Shown: positions 19,111 to 28,191, counted from the first letter of the stretch. The stretch is DNA of 64,000 nucleotides from Streptantibioticus ferralitis (GCF_029223525.1 NZ_JARHTQ010000008.1:186001-250000), one strand, 5' to 3'. The notes: generated by a model not told the origin, from the letters alone. Made by a program: numbers and translations.

Positions 19111-20619
19111 TCAGAGCCGGTTGGCGGTGGCGACCGCCCGTAGCACCGCCGCCGCCTTGTTGCGGCATTCGGTGTCCTCGGCCACCGGATCGGAGTCCGC
19201 GACGATGCCCGCGCCCGCCTGCACGTACGCCGTGCCGTCGCGCAGCAGCGCGGTCCTGATGGCGATCGCGGTGTCGGAGTCCCCGGCGAAGTCCAGATAG
19301 CCCACGCAGCCCCCGTACACGCCCCGGCGGGTGGGCTCCAGTTCGTCGATGATCTGCATCGCGCGCGGCTTGGGCGCACCCGACAGGGTCCCGGCCGGGA
19401 AGCAGGCGGTCAGCACGTCGAAGGCGGTACGGCCCTCGGCGACCTTTCCGGTGACCGTCGAGACGATGTGCATCACATGGCTGTAGCGCTCGATGGACAT
19501 GAAGTCGACCACCTCGACACTGCCCGGCTCGCAGACCCGGCCCAGGTCGTTGCGGCCGAGGTCGACCAGCATCAGGTGCTCGGCCCGCTCCTTGGGGTCG
19601 GCCAGCAGTTCCTCGGCGAGCGCCTGGTCCTCCTGAGGGGTGCCGCCGCGCGGCCGGGTTCCGGCGATGGGGTGCACCATCGCCTGCCCGTCCTCGACCT
19701 TGACCAGCGCCTCGGGCGAGGAGCCAACGATGTCGAAATCGTCGAAGCGCAGCAGGTACATGTACGGGCTGGGGTTGGTCGCCCGCAGTACCCGGTACAC
19801 GTCGAGCGCGCTCGCCGGGCACGGTGTCTCGAACCGCTGCGAGGGCACGACCTGGAACGCCTCACCGGCGCGGATGCGCTCCTTGATGTCCTCGACCACC
19901 TCCTGGTACGCGGCACCGCCCCACAGCGCGGTGAACTCCGGCAGTTCGGAGGGCGGCAGTTCGACCGGGGAGCTGTCCAGCGGACGGGCCAGGTCGGCGG
20001 CCATGTTGTCGAGCCGTGCGACGGCGTCCGCGTAGGCCTCGTCGACACCGGTGTCGAGGTCGTTGTGGTTGATCGCGTTGGCGATCAGCAGGACGGTGCC
20101 GTCCCAGTGGTCGAGTACGGCCAGGTCCGAGGTGAGCAGCATGGTCAGCTCGGGCAACCGCAGGTCGTCCTTGGCGTGCTCGCCGATGTGCTTCTCCAGT
20201 CGGCGTACGACGTCGTAGCCGAGGTAGCCCACCATTCCGCCGGTGAACGGCGGAAGGGCGCCGCTCGAGTGCAGGTCGCGCGGGGTGTGCAGGGTCTCGA
20301 TGGTGGCCCGCAGCGCGCTGAGCGGATCGCCGCCGGTGGGTACGCCGACCGGCGGCGTGCCGAGCCAGTGCGCCTGCCCGTCGCGCTCGGTCAGGGCGGC
20401 GTCGCTGCGTACCCCGATGAAGGAGTAGCGCGACCAGGAGCGGCCGTGCTCCGCGGACTCCAGCAGAAACGTCCCGGGGCGCTCGCCCGCCAGCTTGCGG
20501 TACAGCCCGACGGGAGTGTCGCCGTCGGCGAGCAGCCGCCGGGTGACCGGGATGACCCGGCGGTCCCGGGCGAGGTCGCGGAACGTTTCGAGGTCGGGGG
20601 TGACATAGCCCGTGGTCAT
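19111..20619 (-). CDS. trpE: anthranilate synthase component I
   Basis: 502 aa. It makes anthranilate from chorismate with ammonia supplied by a TrpG partner, which is not in the window. The feedback-site Ser lies in [17 protein letters not shown] (residue about 55). The chorismate-binding domain has [21 protein letters not shown] and [14 protein letters not shown] 20619 follows a weak ribosome site. It stands apart from the other trp genes, next to hisI, with 718 bp of repeat-rich noncoding sequence upstream. No leader peptide with clustered Trp codons was found there. Confidence 0.96.
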   Translation of the reverse strand: MTTGYVTPDLETFRDLARDRRVIPVTRRLLADGDTPVGLYRKLAGERPGTFLLESAEHGRSWSRYSFIGVRSDAALTERDGQAHWLGTPPVGVPTGGDPLSALRATIETLHTPRDLHSSGALPPFTGGMVGYLGYDVVRRLEKHIGEHAKDDLRLPELTMLLTSDLAVLDHWDGTVLLIANAINHNDLDTGVDEAYADAVARLDNMAADLARPLDSSPVELPPSELPEFTALWGGAAYQEVVEDIKERIRAGEAFQVVPSQRFETPCPASALDVYRVLRATNPSPYMYLLRFDDFDIVGSSPEALVKVEDGQAMVHPIAGTRPRGGTPQEDQALAEELLADPKERAEHLMLVDLGRNDLGRVCEPGSVEVVDFMSIERYSHVMHIVSTVTGKVAEGRTAFDVLTACFPAGTLSGAPKPRAMQIIDELEPTRRGVYGGCVGYLDFAGDSDTAIAIRTALLRDGTAYVQAGAGIVADSDPVAEDTECRNKAAAVLRAVATANRL

Positions 20620-20726
20620 GGGCGGAAGCCTAGGCCCTGCCCGGGCGGGGGATCACACAGCCCGCACCCCGACGCGCCCCGGCCACCACGACACCGGATG
20701 CCGCCGGGGGATTTCGGTTGCGGGTC

Positions 20727-20965
20727 GCGGTGGTTCGGCACCGCCGGACCCCGCCGTAGTGGTTGCTCGCCGTCGCGGCGGGTTCTCTCGCCTGGCGGCA
20801 ACGAAGCGACGCGGAGCGCCGGAAGGCTGCGCGCCCAGGGGAGACACCGGATCCTGGCCGCGGTTGGTTCGGCACCGCCGGGCACCACCGTGGTGGTCGC
20901 TCGCCATGGCGGCGGAATTCTTTTGCCAGACGGCAAGGAAGCGACGCGAGGCACGCCAAAGAGGA
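20727..20965 (+). repeat. two direct R1 copies with a shared 3' extension
   Basis: Copy 4 (20727-20830) and copy 5 (20861-20965) share the R1 core (GGTTCGGCACCGCCGG, then GTGGTTGCTCGCC or GTGGTCGCTCGCC). They also share about 45 further bases ending ACGGCAAGGAAGCGACGCG or GCGGCAACGAAGCGACGCG. The full element is therefore about 105 bp here, and the two copies are spaced 134 bp apart. Confidence 0.75.
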
Positions 20966-21002
20966 AACCCCACGCGGCAAAGACTGCCGCAGGCAAAAAC
21001 AT

Positions 21003-21059
21003 CCGCCGCAACGGCAAGCAACCACGGCGATGCAGACCGGCGGAGCCCAAACCGGCCGC
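21003..21059 (-). repeat. R1 dispersed repeat, copy 6 (inverted)
   Basis: The reverse complement reads GCGGCCGGTTTGGGCTCC, GCCGGTCTGCATCGCC, then GTGGTTGCTTGCCGTTGCGG. It is inverted relative to copies 4 and 5, and its left end continues into the tandem array. Confidence 0.7.
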
Positions 21060-21287
21060 AAACCGGATCCGAAGCCACCCGACGGAGCCCAAACCGACCA
21101 CAACCCGGCGGCGCCAAACCGACCGCAACCCGAATCCGAAGCCACCCGGCGGCGCCGAACCGGCCGCAAACCGGATCCGAAGCCACCCGACGGAGCCCGA
21201 ACCGACCACGACCCGGCGGCGCCGAACCGAGCACAACCCGGATCCGAAGGCGCCCGGCGGGGCCGGACCAGCCGCAAACCGCGGTAG
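21031..21287. repeat. tandem array of alternating 41-bp and 26-bp units
   Basis: Units share GGCGCCGAACCG or GGAGCCCAAACCG followed by GCCGCAAACC or ACCACAACCC. The longer units add GGATCCGAAGCCACCC. The order is roughly long, short, long, long, short, long, short. The common part is the reverse complement of the left end of R1, so the array appears to have grown by repeating one end of that element. Confidence 0.7.
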
Positions 21288-21337
21288 CCCGCTCCGCACC
21301 GGGGCGGGGGCGTACGGGGCCGGCCCCGGAGTGCCCG

Positions 21338-21700
21338 CTAGCCCAGCGGCAGCGGATCCGCGTCGAAGCAGGTGCGGTCGCCGGTGTGGCAGGCGGCGCC
21401 CACCTGGTCGACCTTGACCAGCAAGGTGTCGCCGTCGCAGTCGAGGGCGACCGACTTCACGTGCTGCACATGGCCCGAGGTGTCGCCCTTGACCCAGTAC
21501 TCCTGGCGGCTGCGGCTCCAGTAGGTGCAGCGGCCAGTGGTCAGGGTGCGGTGCAGCGCCTCGTCGTCCATCCAGCCGAGCATCAGCACCTCACCGGTGT
21601 CGTACTGCTGGGCGATGGCGGGGACCAAGCCGTCGGCGGACCGCTTCAGGCGGGCGGCGATGGCGGGATCGAGACGGGAGACGGCCGGCATGCCCCCCAT
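21338..21700 (-). CDS. hisI: phosphoribosyl-AMP cyclohydrolase
   Basis: 120 aa (ATG 21700; ATG 21691 is an alternative and neither has a clear ribosome site). It opens the adenine ring of PR-AMP in step 3 of histidine synthesis. Metal-binding residues are in [21 protein letters not shown] and the C-terminal [21 protein letters not shown] is the conserved central motif. It stands alone as the cyclohydrolase, without a HisE pyrophosphohydrolase domain. It sits about 2.2 kb from the hisD-F operon and diverges from the gene at 21860. Confidence 0.95.
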   Translation of the reverse strand: MGGMPAVSRLDPAIAARLKRSADGLVPAIAQQYDTGEVLMLGWMDDEALHRTLTTGRCTYWSRSRQEYWVKGDTSGHVQHVKSVALDCDGDTLLVKVDQVGAACHTGDRTCFDADPLPLG

Positions 21701-21859
21701 TGTGGATCAGCCGCGCCGGATACGGAAAACGTCCCTGCCATGGTGCGGCACGGACGGCTGTGTCCTGTGCGGCGGAACGCAACAGCCGCCGCTGAGCTGG
21801 GAGTCACGACTTGGCATCCTCCACGATCGACTGTCAGTCCTATGGGGCATGCTTCGGTC

Positions 21860-22729
21860 ATGAGTTTCCCTCCGCCGCCGAATGACGCTCCACCCCCGGG
21901 TTCAGGGGGTGGCTTCGGCCCGCCGCAGGGCTTCGGCCCGCCGCCTCCGCCCGGCCATGGCGGATACGGTCCGCAACCGCCCGCTTCCAGCGGCTTCGGC
22001 GGCTATGGACCGGGCACGCCCGGCGGCCCCGCGGGGCCCGGTGGATACGGCCCCGGTGGCCCGGGCGGATACGGCCCCTATCCGCCGCCTCCGCCCGGCC
22101 CGGGCGGCAGCCCGAACGGCGGCGGCAACGGCCCGAAGGTCGCGGGCATAGTGATCGGCGCCGTGGTCGTGCTGGCCATCGTGATCGGTGGCATCGTGTG
22201 GCTCGGCAGCAGCCACAGCGACAAGAACAGCGCGGCGCAGGACAACGGCTCCGCCTCACCGTCCGCGTCCTCCTCACCGTCGCCGTCGGACTCGTCCGGC
22301 CTGCCGAGTGAGAACCCGTCCGACGGCGCCTCGCTGCCCGGCATACCCGAGCCGTCGGCGAGCCACCATCTGACGTATGTGAAGCTCTCCCCCGGCGACT
22401 GCTTCAACTCCCCCAGTCTGGACAGCCATGTCCAGGACATCACCAAGGTCTCGTGCGGCTCCGCGCACGACGGCGAGGTCATCGCCAACGAGACCCTGAA
22501 GGGCACCATCAGCACCGAGGACGATCTGAAGACCAAGGTTCTCGACCTGTGCGAACCGGATGCCAAGAAGCGGCTGGAGTCCATACCCAGGGACGGGCAG
22601 ACCTACTACAACTACGCGCTCTACCCGGACCTGACTACCTATCAGTTCCAGGGGGAGAACACGGTCTCCTGCTCGCTGACGTTGAGCAATTCGATGGACG
22701 GCAAGCAGCTGACCGGCCCGTTGCCGTAG
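21860..22729 (+). CDS. Gly/Pro-rich single-pass membrane protein with septum-formation-like domain
   Basis: About 289 aa from ATG 21860 (ATG 21842 is in frame upstream). Residues 1-90 are a low-complexity Pro/Gly/Tyr stretch (PPPPNDAPPPGSGGGFG). One membrane helix follows (KVAGIVIGAVVVLAIVIGG), then a Ser/Pro linker and an extracytoplasmic domain (LSPGDCFNSPSLDSHVQD ... VSCGSAHDGEVIANE). That domain with paired Cys resembles the Septum_form family (PF13845). The function is unproven. It diverges from hisI, with a 159-bp gap. Confidence 0.7.
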   Translation: MSFPPPPNDAPPPGSGGGFGPPQGFGPPPPPGHGGYGPQPPASSGFGGYGPGTPGGPAGPGGYGPGGPGGYGPYPPPPPGPGGSPNGGGNGPKVAGIVIGAVVVLAIVIGGIVWLGSSHSDKNSAAQDNGSASPSASSSPSPSDSSGLPSENPSDGASLPGIPEPSASHHLTYVKLSPGDCFNSPSLDSHVQDITKVSCGSAHDGEVIANETLKGTISTEDDLKTKVLDLCEPDAKKRLESIPRDGQTYYNYALYPDLTTYQFQGENTVSCSLTLSNSMDGKQLTGPLP

Positions 22730-22762
22730 CCGCCCGGGCCGGGGTGGACGTACGCTGCCGCC

Positions 22763-23401
22763 ATGTCGACTCATGCGCAGCGTGAACGTCTCCTCCTCGC
22801 CGACCTGTTGGAGAGCGCCGGCCCCGGGGCCCCGACGCTGTGCGAGGGCTGGACCGCACGCGACCTAGCCGCCCATGTGGTGGTCCGGGAGCGGCGCCCC
22901 GACGCGGCCGCCGGAATCCTGCTCAAACCGCTGAAGTCCCGACTCGACCGGGTTCAGCAGGAGTTCACGGCCAAGCCGTACGAGGAACTGATCCAGCTCA
23001 TTCGCACCGGACCGCCCCGCTCCTCACCGTTCGCGCTGAAGCAGATCGACGAGGCCGCGAACAGCGTCGAGTTCTATGTGCACGCCGAGGACGTCCGCCG
23101 GGCCCAACCCGACTGGACGGAACGGACCCTCGACCCGGTCTTCTCGGACGTGCTGTGGAAGCGGCTGGAGCGGGCGGCGCGGGTCCTCGGCCGCAAGTCC
23201 CCGGTCGGCCTGGTGCTGCGCCGCCCGGACGGCCAGACGGCGGTCGCGCACAAGGGCGCGCCGGTGGTCACCGTGACGGGAGAACCCGGCGAGTTGACGC
23301 TGTTCACGTTCGGGCGGCAGTCCGTCGCACACGTCGAGTTGGACGGCGAACCGGACGCGATCGCCAAGGTGCGGGGCACCAAGCTCGGCATCGACGCCTA
23401 G
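22763..23401 (+). CDS. TIGR03085-family protein (DinB / mycothiol-dependent isomerase-like fold)
   Basis: 212 aa. The N-terminus (ERLLLADLLESAGPGAPTLCEGWTARDLAAHVVVRERRPD) has the Cys-x-Gly-Trp then His pattern of the maleylpyruvate-isomerase/DinB metal-binding fold. A further His/Glu (VEFYVHAEDVRRAQ) lies near residue 105. No substrate is known. ATG 22763 has no ribosome site, but TACGCT ends 6 bases upstream of it, so a leaderless mRNA is possible. It is convergent with hisF. Confidence 0.8.
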   Translation: MSTHAQRERLLLADLLESAGPGAPTLCEGWTARDLAAHVVVRERRPDAAAGILLKPLKSRLDRVQQEFTAKPYEELIQLIRTGPPRSSPFALKQIDEAANSVEFYVHAEDVRRAQPDWTERTLDPVFSDVLWKRLERAARVLGRKSPVGLVLRRPDGQTAVAHKGAPVVTVTGEPGELTLFTFGRQSVAHVELDGEPDAIAKVRGTKLGIDA

Positions 23402-23451
23402 GGCCTGTTCGGCGGACCTTCGGCCACCGGGCTGCCGTGGGCAGCCGTACG

Positions 23452-23494
23452 ACCGCAGGGCCGCGTCCTCGTGGTCGCTCGTCGTCGCGGCGGC
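23452..23494 (+). repeat. R1 dispersed repeat, copy 7 (right part only)
   Basis: GTCCTCGTGGTCGCTC then GTCGTCGCGGCGGC matches the right half of R1. It lies in the 142-bp gap between the convergent TIGR03085 gene and hisF. Confidence 0.55.
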
Positions 23495-23533
23495 ACCACG
23501 GCGACGCCACGTGGCCCTGCGGCGCGACCGCCG

Positions 23534-23556
23534 CCCGGTCCCGCTAGCGGACCGGG
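23534..23556. terminator. hairpin overlapping the hisF stop codon
   Basis: CCCGGTCC (23534-23541) and GGACCGGG (23549-23556) enclose a 7-base loop that contains the hisF stop. It may mark the end of the his operon transcript. Short stem, so modest support. Confidence 0.45.
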
Positions 23557-24314
23557 TGGCCCGCTTCGCGCAGCGTCCGCTTGACCTCGTTGATCCGCAG
23601 GTCGCCGAAGTGGAACACGGAGGCGGCCAGGACCGCGTCCGCGCCCGCCGCGATGGCGGGCGGGAAGTCGCTGAGCTTGCCCGCGCCGCCGCTGGCGATG
23701 ACCGGGACGGTGACGTGATTGCGGACCGCCTCGATCATCTCCGTGTCGTAGCCGTCCTTGGTCCCGTCGGCGTCCATCGAGTTGAGCAGGATCTCCCCGG
23801 CGCCCAACTCGACGGCGCGGTGCGCCCATTCGACCGCGTCGATCCCCGTGCCACGGCGACCGCCGTGCGTGGTGACCTCGTATCCCGACGGGGTGACCGT
23901 GCCTTCGGGGCATCGGCGGGCGTCCACCGACAGCACCAGGACCTGGCTGCCGAACCGCTCGGCGATCTCCCGGATCAGCTCCGGGCGGGCGATCGCCGCG
24001 GTGTTGACCCCGACCTTGTCGGCGCCGGCCCGCAGCAGCTTGTTGACGTCCTCGGCGGTGCGCACCCCGCCGCCGACGGTCAGCGGGATGAAGACCTGCT
24101 CGGCGGTGCGGCGCACCACCTCGTACGTGGTCTCCCGGTTGCCTGAGGAGGCGGTGATGTCGAGGAAGGTGAGCTCGTCGGCGCCTTCCGCGTCGTACAC
24201 CTTCGCCATCTCGACGGGGTCACCGGCGTCCCGCAGGTTCTGGAAGTTGACGCCCTTGACGACGCGGCCGTCGGCCACGTCGAGGCACGGAATGACCCGG
24301 ACGGCCAGGCTCAC
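23544..24314 (-). CDS. hisF: imidazole glycerol phosphate synthase, cyclase subunit
   Basis: 256 aa TIM barrel that makes IGP and AICAR from PRFAR using ammonia channelled from HisH. The catalytic Asp residues are visible in [15 protein letters not shown] (residue about 11) and VLSVDARR (about 130). Phosphate loops are TVGGGVRT and IASGGAGK. Its GTG overlaps the ridA stop by 4 bp. It is the last gene of the his operon. Confidence 0.96.
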   Translation of the reverse strand: MSLAVRVIPCLDVADGRVVKGVNFQNLRDAGDPVEMAKVYDAEGADELTFLDITASSGNRETTYEVVRRTAEQVFIPLTVGGGVRTAEDVNKLLRAGADKVGVNTAAIARPELIREIAERFGSQVLVLSVDARRCPEGTVTPSGYEVTTHGGRRGTGIDAVEWAHRAVELGAGEILLNSMDADGTKDGYDTEMIEAVRNHVTVPVIASGGAGKLSDFPPAIAAGADAVLAASVFHFGDLRINEVKRTLREAGHPVR

Positions 24315-24757
24315 GGCGTATCTCCACTCGGTTCATCAGCGCGGCGGCCATCGGGGCGGGCCGCCGGACGCACTGCTTCGACTTCCACCTCGACCAGCAC
24401 CCGCGAGTCGACGAAGCCGGAGACCACCACCAGGGTGGCGGCCGGCCGGATGTCGTCGAACAGCTCCTTGTGGGCGCGGCCCGCCGCGTCCACATCGCGG
24501 GCGTGGGTGATGTACATACGGGTACGGACGACGTCCGAGGCTCCGAGACCCAGCGACTCCAGTGCCGCGAAGGCGTTCTGGAAGGCCGCCTTGGCCTGCA
24601 GATACGGGTCGCCTTCGGCCTGCAGCACCCCCTTGACCAGTGGCATCGTGCCGGACACCAGAACCCGGTCGCCGACCGCGACGGCTCGGGCGAAGCCGAT
24701 GGTCTCTTCCCAGGGGCTGTCGGTCTGCACACGCCGCACGGCGGGGGTTTCGGTCAT
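24311..24757 (-). CDS. RidA/YjgF-family protein
   Basis: 148 aa. The trimeric RidA fold is suggested by [20 protein letters not shown] near the N-terminus, [13 protein letters not shown], and [10 protein letters not shown], where the conserved Arg of the imine-hydrolysing site sits. RidA proteins hydrolyse reactive 2-aminoacrylate-type imines that damage PLP enzymes. It overlaps both priA and hisF by 4 bp, so it is firmly within the his operon. That placement suggests protection of HisC or detoxification of a pathway imine (inference). Confidence 0.88.
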   Translation of the reverse strand: MTETPAVRRVQTDSPWEETIGFARAVAVGDRVLVSGTMPLVKGVLQAEGDPYLQAKAAFQNAFAALESLGLGASDVVRTRMYITHARDVDAAGRAHKELFDDIRPAATLVVVSGFVDSRVLVEVEVEAVRPAARPDGRRADEPSGDTP

Positions 24758-25479
24758 CGTGACACTGCCTCCAACGCTTCTTCCAAGGTGAATGCCTTGG
24801 CGTAGAGGGCTTTGCCCACGATGGCACCTTCCACACCCTCCGGGACGAGGGCGGCGATGGCGCGCAGGTCATCGAGCGAGGAGACGCCGCCGGATGCGAC
24901 CACCGGCGCGTCGGTCGCGGCGCAGACGTTGCGCAGCAGTTCCAGGTTGGGGCCCTGCAGCGTGCCGTCCTTGGCGATGTCGGTGACGACGTAGCGGGCG
25001 CAGCCCTCGGAGTCGAGGCGGGCCAGCGTCTCGTACAGGTCGCCGCCGTCCCGGGTCCAGCCGCGGCCGCGCAGCGTGGTGCCGCGTACGTCCAGGCCGA
25101 CCGCGATCCGGTCGCCGTGCTCGGCGATGGCCTTGGCCACCCACTGCGGGCTCTCCAGGGCGGCGGTGCCGAGGTTGACCCGGGTGCAGCCGGTGGCGAG
25201 CGCAGCGGCGAGCGAGGCGTCGTCGCGGATGCCGCCGGACAGTTCGACCCTGATGTCCATGGAGCGCACGACCTCGGCGATCTGCTCGCGGTTGTCGCCG
25301 GTACCGAACGCCGCGTCCAGGTCGACCAGGTGCAGCCACTCGGCGCCCGCCTGCTGCCAGGCGAGCGCGGCGGCCAGCGGGTCGCCGTAGGAGGTCTCGG
25401 AACCGGACTCGCCGTGCACCAGGCGGACGGCCTGGCCGTCCCGTACGTCGACGGCGGGGAGGAGTTCGAGGTTGGACAT
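24754..25479 (-). CDS. priA: bifunctional HisA/TrpF isomerase PriA
   Basis: 241 aa TIM barrel from ATG 25479 ([20 protein letters not shown]). In actinobacteria this one enzyme isomerises ProFAR for histidine and PRA for tryptophan. Catalytic Asp 11 is in PAVDVRDG and the second Asp in [22 protein letters not shown] and VASGGVSS are phosphate loops. No separate trpF is seen among the trp genes in the window, which fits the double role. It starts 8 bases after the hisH stop. Confidence 0.95.
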   Translation of the reverse strand: MSNLELLPAVDVRDGQAVRLVHGESGSETSYGDPLAAALAWQQAGAEWLHLVDLDAAFGTGDNREQIAEVVRSMDIRVELSGGIRDDASLAAALATGCTRVNLGTAALESPQWVAKAIAEHGDRIAVGLDVRGTTLRGRGWTRDGGDLYETLARLDSEGCARYVVTDIAKDGTLQGPNLELLRNVCAATDAPVVASGGVSSLDDLRAIAALVPEGVEGAIVGKALYAKAFTLEEALEAVSR

Positions 25480-25487
25480 CTGACGGC

Positions 25488-26123
25488 TCACAGGGTCTCG
25501 ATCCAGTTGGTCAGCAGCTGGGCACCGGCGTCGCCGGACTTCTCGGGGTGGAACTGGGTGGCCCACAGCGGCCCGTTCTCGACGGCCGCCACGAACCGCT
25601 CGCCGTGCGTCGCCCAGGTCACCTTGGGGGCACGGATGGCGTCGTTGGTGACTTCCAGCTGCCATTCGCGTACCCCGTAGGAGTGCACGAAGTAGTAGTG
25701 CTCGTCCCTGTCGAGCCCGGCGAACAGCCGTGAGTCCTCGGGCGCCTCGACGGTGTTCCACCCCATGTGCGGTACGACCGGCGCCCGCAGCGGCTCCACG
25801 GTGCCGGGCCACTCGTCGCAGCCCGCGGTCTCCACACCGTGCTCGACGCCGCGCGCGAACAGGATCTGCATACCGACGCAGATGCCCATGATCGGCCGTC
25901 CACCGGCCAGTCGCCGCCCGATGATCCAGTCGCCGCGTGCCGCCTTCAGCCCGGCCATGCAGGCGGCGAACGCGCCGACGCCGGGCACCAGCAGCCCGTC
26001 GGCGGCCAGCGCGGCGTCGTAGTCGGCGGTGATCTCGACGTCGGCGCCGACCCGGGCCAGCGCCCGTTCGGCGGAACGGATGTTGCCGAAGCCGTAGTCG
26101 AAGACGACCACGCGCTTGCTCAT
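25488..26123 (-). CDS. hisH: imidazole glycerol phosphate synthase, glutamine amidotransferase subunit
   Basis: 211 aa class I glutamine amidotransferase. The nucleophile Cys is in [12 protein letters not shown] (residue about 82), and the His/Glu of the triad are in QFHPEKSG near the C-terminus. [11 protein letters not shown] forms the oxyanion region. It feeds ammonia to HisF, encoded two genes downstream. ATG 26123 is preceded by a GGGAAAGGG stretch. Confidence 0.96.
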   Translation of the reverse strand: MSKRVVVFDYGFGNIRSAERALARVGADVEITADYDAALAADGLLVPGVGAFAACMAGLKAARGDWIIGRRLAGGRPIMGICVGMQILFARGVEHGVETAGCDEWPGTVEPLRAPVVPHMGWNTVEAPEDSRLFAGLDRDEHYYFVHSYGVREWQLEVTNDAIRAPKVTWATHGERFVAAVENGPLWATQFHPEKSGDAGAQLLTNWIETL

Positions 26124-26186
26124 CGCTTGTCCCTTTCCCAGTTCCGCGGTTCCGTCGGCTTCACGGTTCCAGCGCTTCGCACGGCT

Positions 26187-26339
26187 CTAGAGCCGCAGCA
26201 GTCCCGCGGCCAGCGACATCGCCGAGCCGAGGCCGAGCAGTACGACCACGCTCTTCGGCATCTTCTGCTTCCAGAAGGAGTAAACGCCTCCGGCGAGGAA
26301 CAGCCCCAACAGGATGAAGAGCATCGCCGCCTTGTTCAC
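26187..26339 (-). CDS. 50-aa membrane protein inside the his operon
   Basis: GTG 26339 overlaps the hisB stop by 4 bases (GTGA), the same coupling used elsewhere in this operon, and this decides the start. The peptide ([18 protein letters not shown], then YSFWKQKMPKSVVVLLGLG) has two short hydrophobic helices joined by a basic turn and no other feature. A small protein at this place is seen in Streptomyces his operons, but I know of no function. Longer frames starting upstream would run through hisB and are not credible. Confidence 0.75.
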   Translation of the reverse strand: MNKAAMLFILLGLFLAGGVYSFWKQKMPKSVVVLLGLGSAMSLAAGLLRL

Positions 26340-27088
26340 AGCGCACCCTTGGTCGACGGGATCCCGGTCTGCCGCGGATCGATCTCCGAGGCGTAGCGCA
26401 GTGCGCGGGCGAGCGCCTTGAACTGGCACTCCACGATGTGGTGCGCGTTGCGCCCGTAGGGGACGTGCACATGCAGGGCGATCTGCGCCTGCGCGACGAA
26501 GGACTCCAGTATGTGCCGGGTCATGGTGGTGTCGTACGTGCCGATCATGGGCGCGATGCCCTCCGGCTCGGTGTGCACCAGGAACGGGCGGCCGGACAGG
26601 TCGACGGTCACCTGGGCCAGCGACTCGTCCAGCGGGACCGAGGCGTTGGCGAACCTGACGATGCCGCGCTTGTCGCCGAGCGCCTGCTTGAACGCGGCAC
26701 CGAGCGCCAGCGAGGTGTCCTCGATGGTGTGGTGGGTGTCGATGTGCAGGTCGCCGTCGGTCTTGACGGTGAGGTCGAACAGGCCGTGGCGGCCCAGCTG
26801 GTCGAGCATGTGGTCGTAGAAGCCGACGCCCGTCGACACATCGACCTGTCCGGTGCCGTCGAGATTGATCTCGACGACGACCGAGGTCTCCTTGGTGGTG
26901 CGCTCCACGCGGCCCACGCGGGTCATGCCCTCCCGTCGCCCACCACCGCCCTCAAAGGAGGTGCCATGCACCGCTGCCACTCCCTCTCGTCGCCCACCAC
27001 CGCCCTCAAAGGAGGTGCCATGCACCGCTGCCACTCCCTCTCGTCGCCCACCACCGCCCTCAAAGGAGGTGCCATGCACCGCTGTCAC
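26336..27088 (-). CDS. hisB: imidazoleglycerol-phosphate dehydratase with repeat-derived N-terminal extension
   Basis: The catalytic core starts at ATG 26926 ([14 protein letters not shown]) and has the usual 196 aa, with His-rich metal motifs [19 protein letters not shown] and [15 protein letters not shown]. The frame stays open for exactly 54 more codons up to GTG 27088. That GTG overlaps the hisC stop (GTGA) and has AAGGAG eight bases upstream. ATG 26926 has only GGGAGG two bases away, too close to be ideal. I therefore give GTG 27088 as the more likely start. The added residues are three 18-aa copies of [18 protein letters not shown]. If ATG 26926 is used instead, the repeat is an untranslated spacer. 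Confidence 0.85.
   Translation of the reverse strand: MTAVHGTSFEGGGGRREGVAAVHGTSFEGGGGRREGVAAVHGTSFEGGGGRREGMTRVGRVERTTKETSVVVEINLDGTGQVDVSTGVGFYDHMLDQLGRHGLFDLTVKTDGDLHIDTHHTIEDTSLALGAAFKQALGDKRGIVRFANASVPLDESLAQVTVDLSGRPFLVHTEPEGIAPMIGTYDTTMTRHILESFVAQAQIALHVHVPYGRNAHHIVECQFKALARALRYASEIDPRQTGIPSTKGAL
26927..27088 (-). repeat. 3 x 54-bp in-frame tandem repeat before the hisB core
   Basis: Three head-to-tail copies fill exactly 162 bp, from the base after the hisB ATG to the GTG overlapping the hisC stop. The marker CGTCGCCC occurs at 26934, 26988 and 27042. Copies differ at only about two positions. On the minus strand each unit holds GGTGCATGGCACC, a 5-bp hairpin, then CTCCTTTGAGGGCGG. 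On the plus strand each shows AAAGGAGGTG four bases before an ATG, a perfect ribosome-site sequence in antisense. The same unit occurs in murD (62137-62236). Confidence 0.9.
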
Positions 27089-28191
27089 TTTCCGTTCTCC
27101 TTCATCAGCTCGCGTACCGCGTCGAGGAACGCGTCGTTCTCGGCCGGGGTGCCCGCGGTGACGCGTAGCCAACCCGGTACTCCGTTGTCACGGACCAGTA
27201 CGCCGCGATCCAGCAAACCCTGCCAGGCGGCGTGCGCGTCCTCGAACCGGCCGAACTGCACGAAGTTGGCGTCCGAGTCCGTCACCTCGCAGCCGATCGC
27301 CCGCAGCTCGGTGACCAGCCGGTCCCGCTCGGCCTTCAGCTGCTCGACGTACCCCAGCAGAGTATCCGTGTGCTCCAAAGCGGCGAGCGCGGTGGCCTGG
27401 GTGACGGACGACAGGTGGTACGGCAGCCGCACCAGCTGGACCGCGTCGACCACGGCGGGGTCGGCGGCCAGGTAGCCGAGGCGCAGTCCGGCGGCGCCGA
27501 ACGCCTTGGACATGGTGCGGGACACCACCAGATTCGGACGGCCTTCGATGAGCGCCAGCAGCGACGGGCGGTGCGAGAACTCGCCATACGCCTCGTCCAC
27601 CACCACCAGCGAGGGCTTGGCGGCCTGCGCCGCGTCGTGCAGCGCGAGCACGGTTTGGGCGTCCACGGCGGTGCCGGTGGGGTTGTTGGGCGAGCAGATG
27701 AAGACCACATCGGGCCGGTGCGCGGCGATCTCGTCCTTCGCCGCCTCGACGTCGATGGTGAAGTCCGCGGTGCGGGGCCCGGAGATCCAGCCGGTTCCGG
27801 TGCCGCGGGAGATCAGCGCGTGCATCGAGTACGAGGGCTCGAAGCCGAGCGCGGTGCGGCCGGGCCCGCCGAAGGTCTGCAGCAGCTGCTGGATGACCTC
27901 GTTGGAGCCGTTCGCCGCCCAGACACCGGCGAGTCCGATCCGGTGGCCGGTGGTCCGGGTCAGATAGGCGGCCAGCTGGGTGCGCAGTTCCACCGCGTCC
28001 CGGTCCGGGTAGCGGTTGAGCCCGCGGGCCGCCTCGCGGACCCGCTCGGCGATCCGCTCGACCAGCGGCTCCGGCAGCGGGTACGGGTTCTCGTTGGTGT
28101 TCAGGCGCACCGGGACGTCGAGTTGGGGGGCGCCGTACGGGGTCTTGCCGCGCAGCTCGTCCCGGATCGGGAGATCGTCGATTCGGGTCAC
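27085..28191 (-). CDS. hisC: histidinol-phosphate aminotransferase
   Basis: 368 aa from GTG 28191, which overlaps the hisD stop by 4 bases. It is a fold-type I PLP enzyme that transfers an amino group from glutamate to imidazole acetol phosphate. The PLP Lys is in [17 protein letters not shown] (residue about 229), the cofactor Asp/Tyr in [10 protein letters not shown], and the substrate-binding [10 protein letters not shown] lies near residue 32. It ends directly at the 54-bp repeat array. Confidence 0.95.
   Translation of the reverse strand: MTRIDDLPIRDELRGKTPYGAPQLDVPVRLNTNENPYPLPEPLVERIAERVREAARGLNRYPDRDAVELRTQLAAYLTRTTGHRIGLAGVWAANGSNEVIQQLLQTFGGPGRTALGFEPSYSMHALISRGTGTGWISGPRTADFTIDVEAAKDEIAAHRPDVVFICSPNNPTGTAVDAQTVLALHDAAQAAKPSLVVVDEAYGEFSHRPSLLALIEGRPNLVVSRTMSKAFGAAGLRLGYLAADPAVVDAVQLVRLPYHLSSVTQATALAALEHTDTLLGYVEQLKAERDRLVTELRAIGCEVTDSDANFVQFGRFEDAHAAWQGLLDRGVLVRDNGVPGWLRVTAGTPAENDAFLDAVRELMKENGK

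Larger units (their letters stand above)
20620..21337. other. 718-bp repeat-rich gap between trpE and hisI
   Basis: It holds two direct R1 copies (20727-20830 and 20861-20965), one inverted R1 copy (21003-21059) and a tandem array (about 21031-21287). Open frames across it encode only repeat-derived Arg/Pro-rich sequence with no ribosome site. I see no gene. Promoters for trpE should lie near 20620-20700. Confidence 0.7.

Noticed and set aside
20612-21860. N-terminal extension of the septum-formation-like protein through the repeats
   Set aside because: The open frame runs through R1 and tandem repeats and across the antisense of hisI, with Arg/Pro-rich repeat translation. ATG 21860 gives the family-like start.
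26438-27475. Plus-strand protein across hisB and hisC containing [18 protein letters not shown] repeats
   Set aside because: It lies antisense to two certain genes and outside the repeats shows only complement-strand composition; kept only as a question about the ribosome-site motif.
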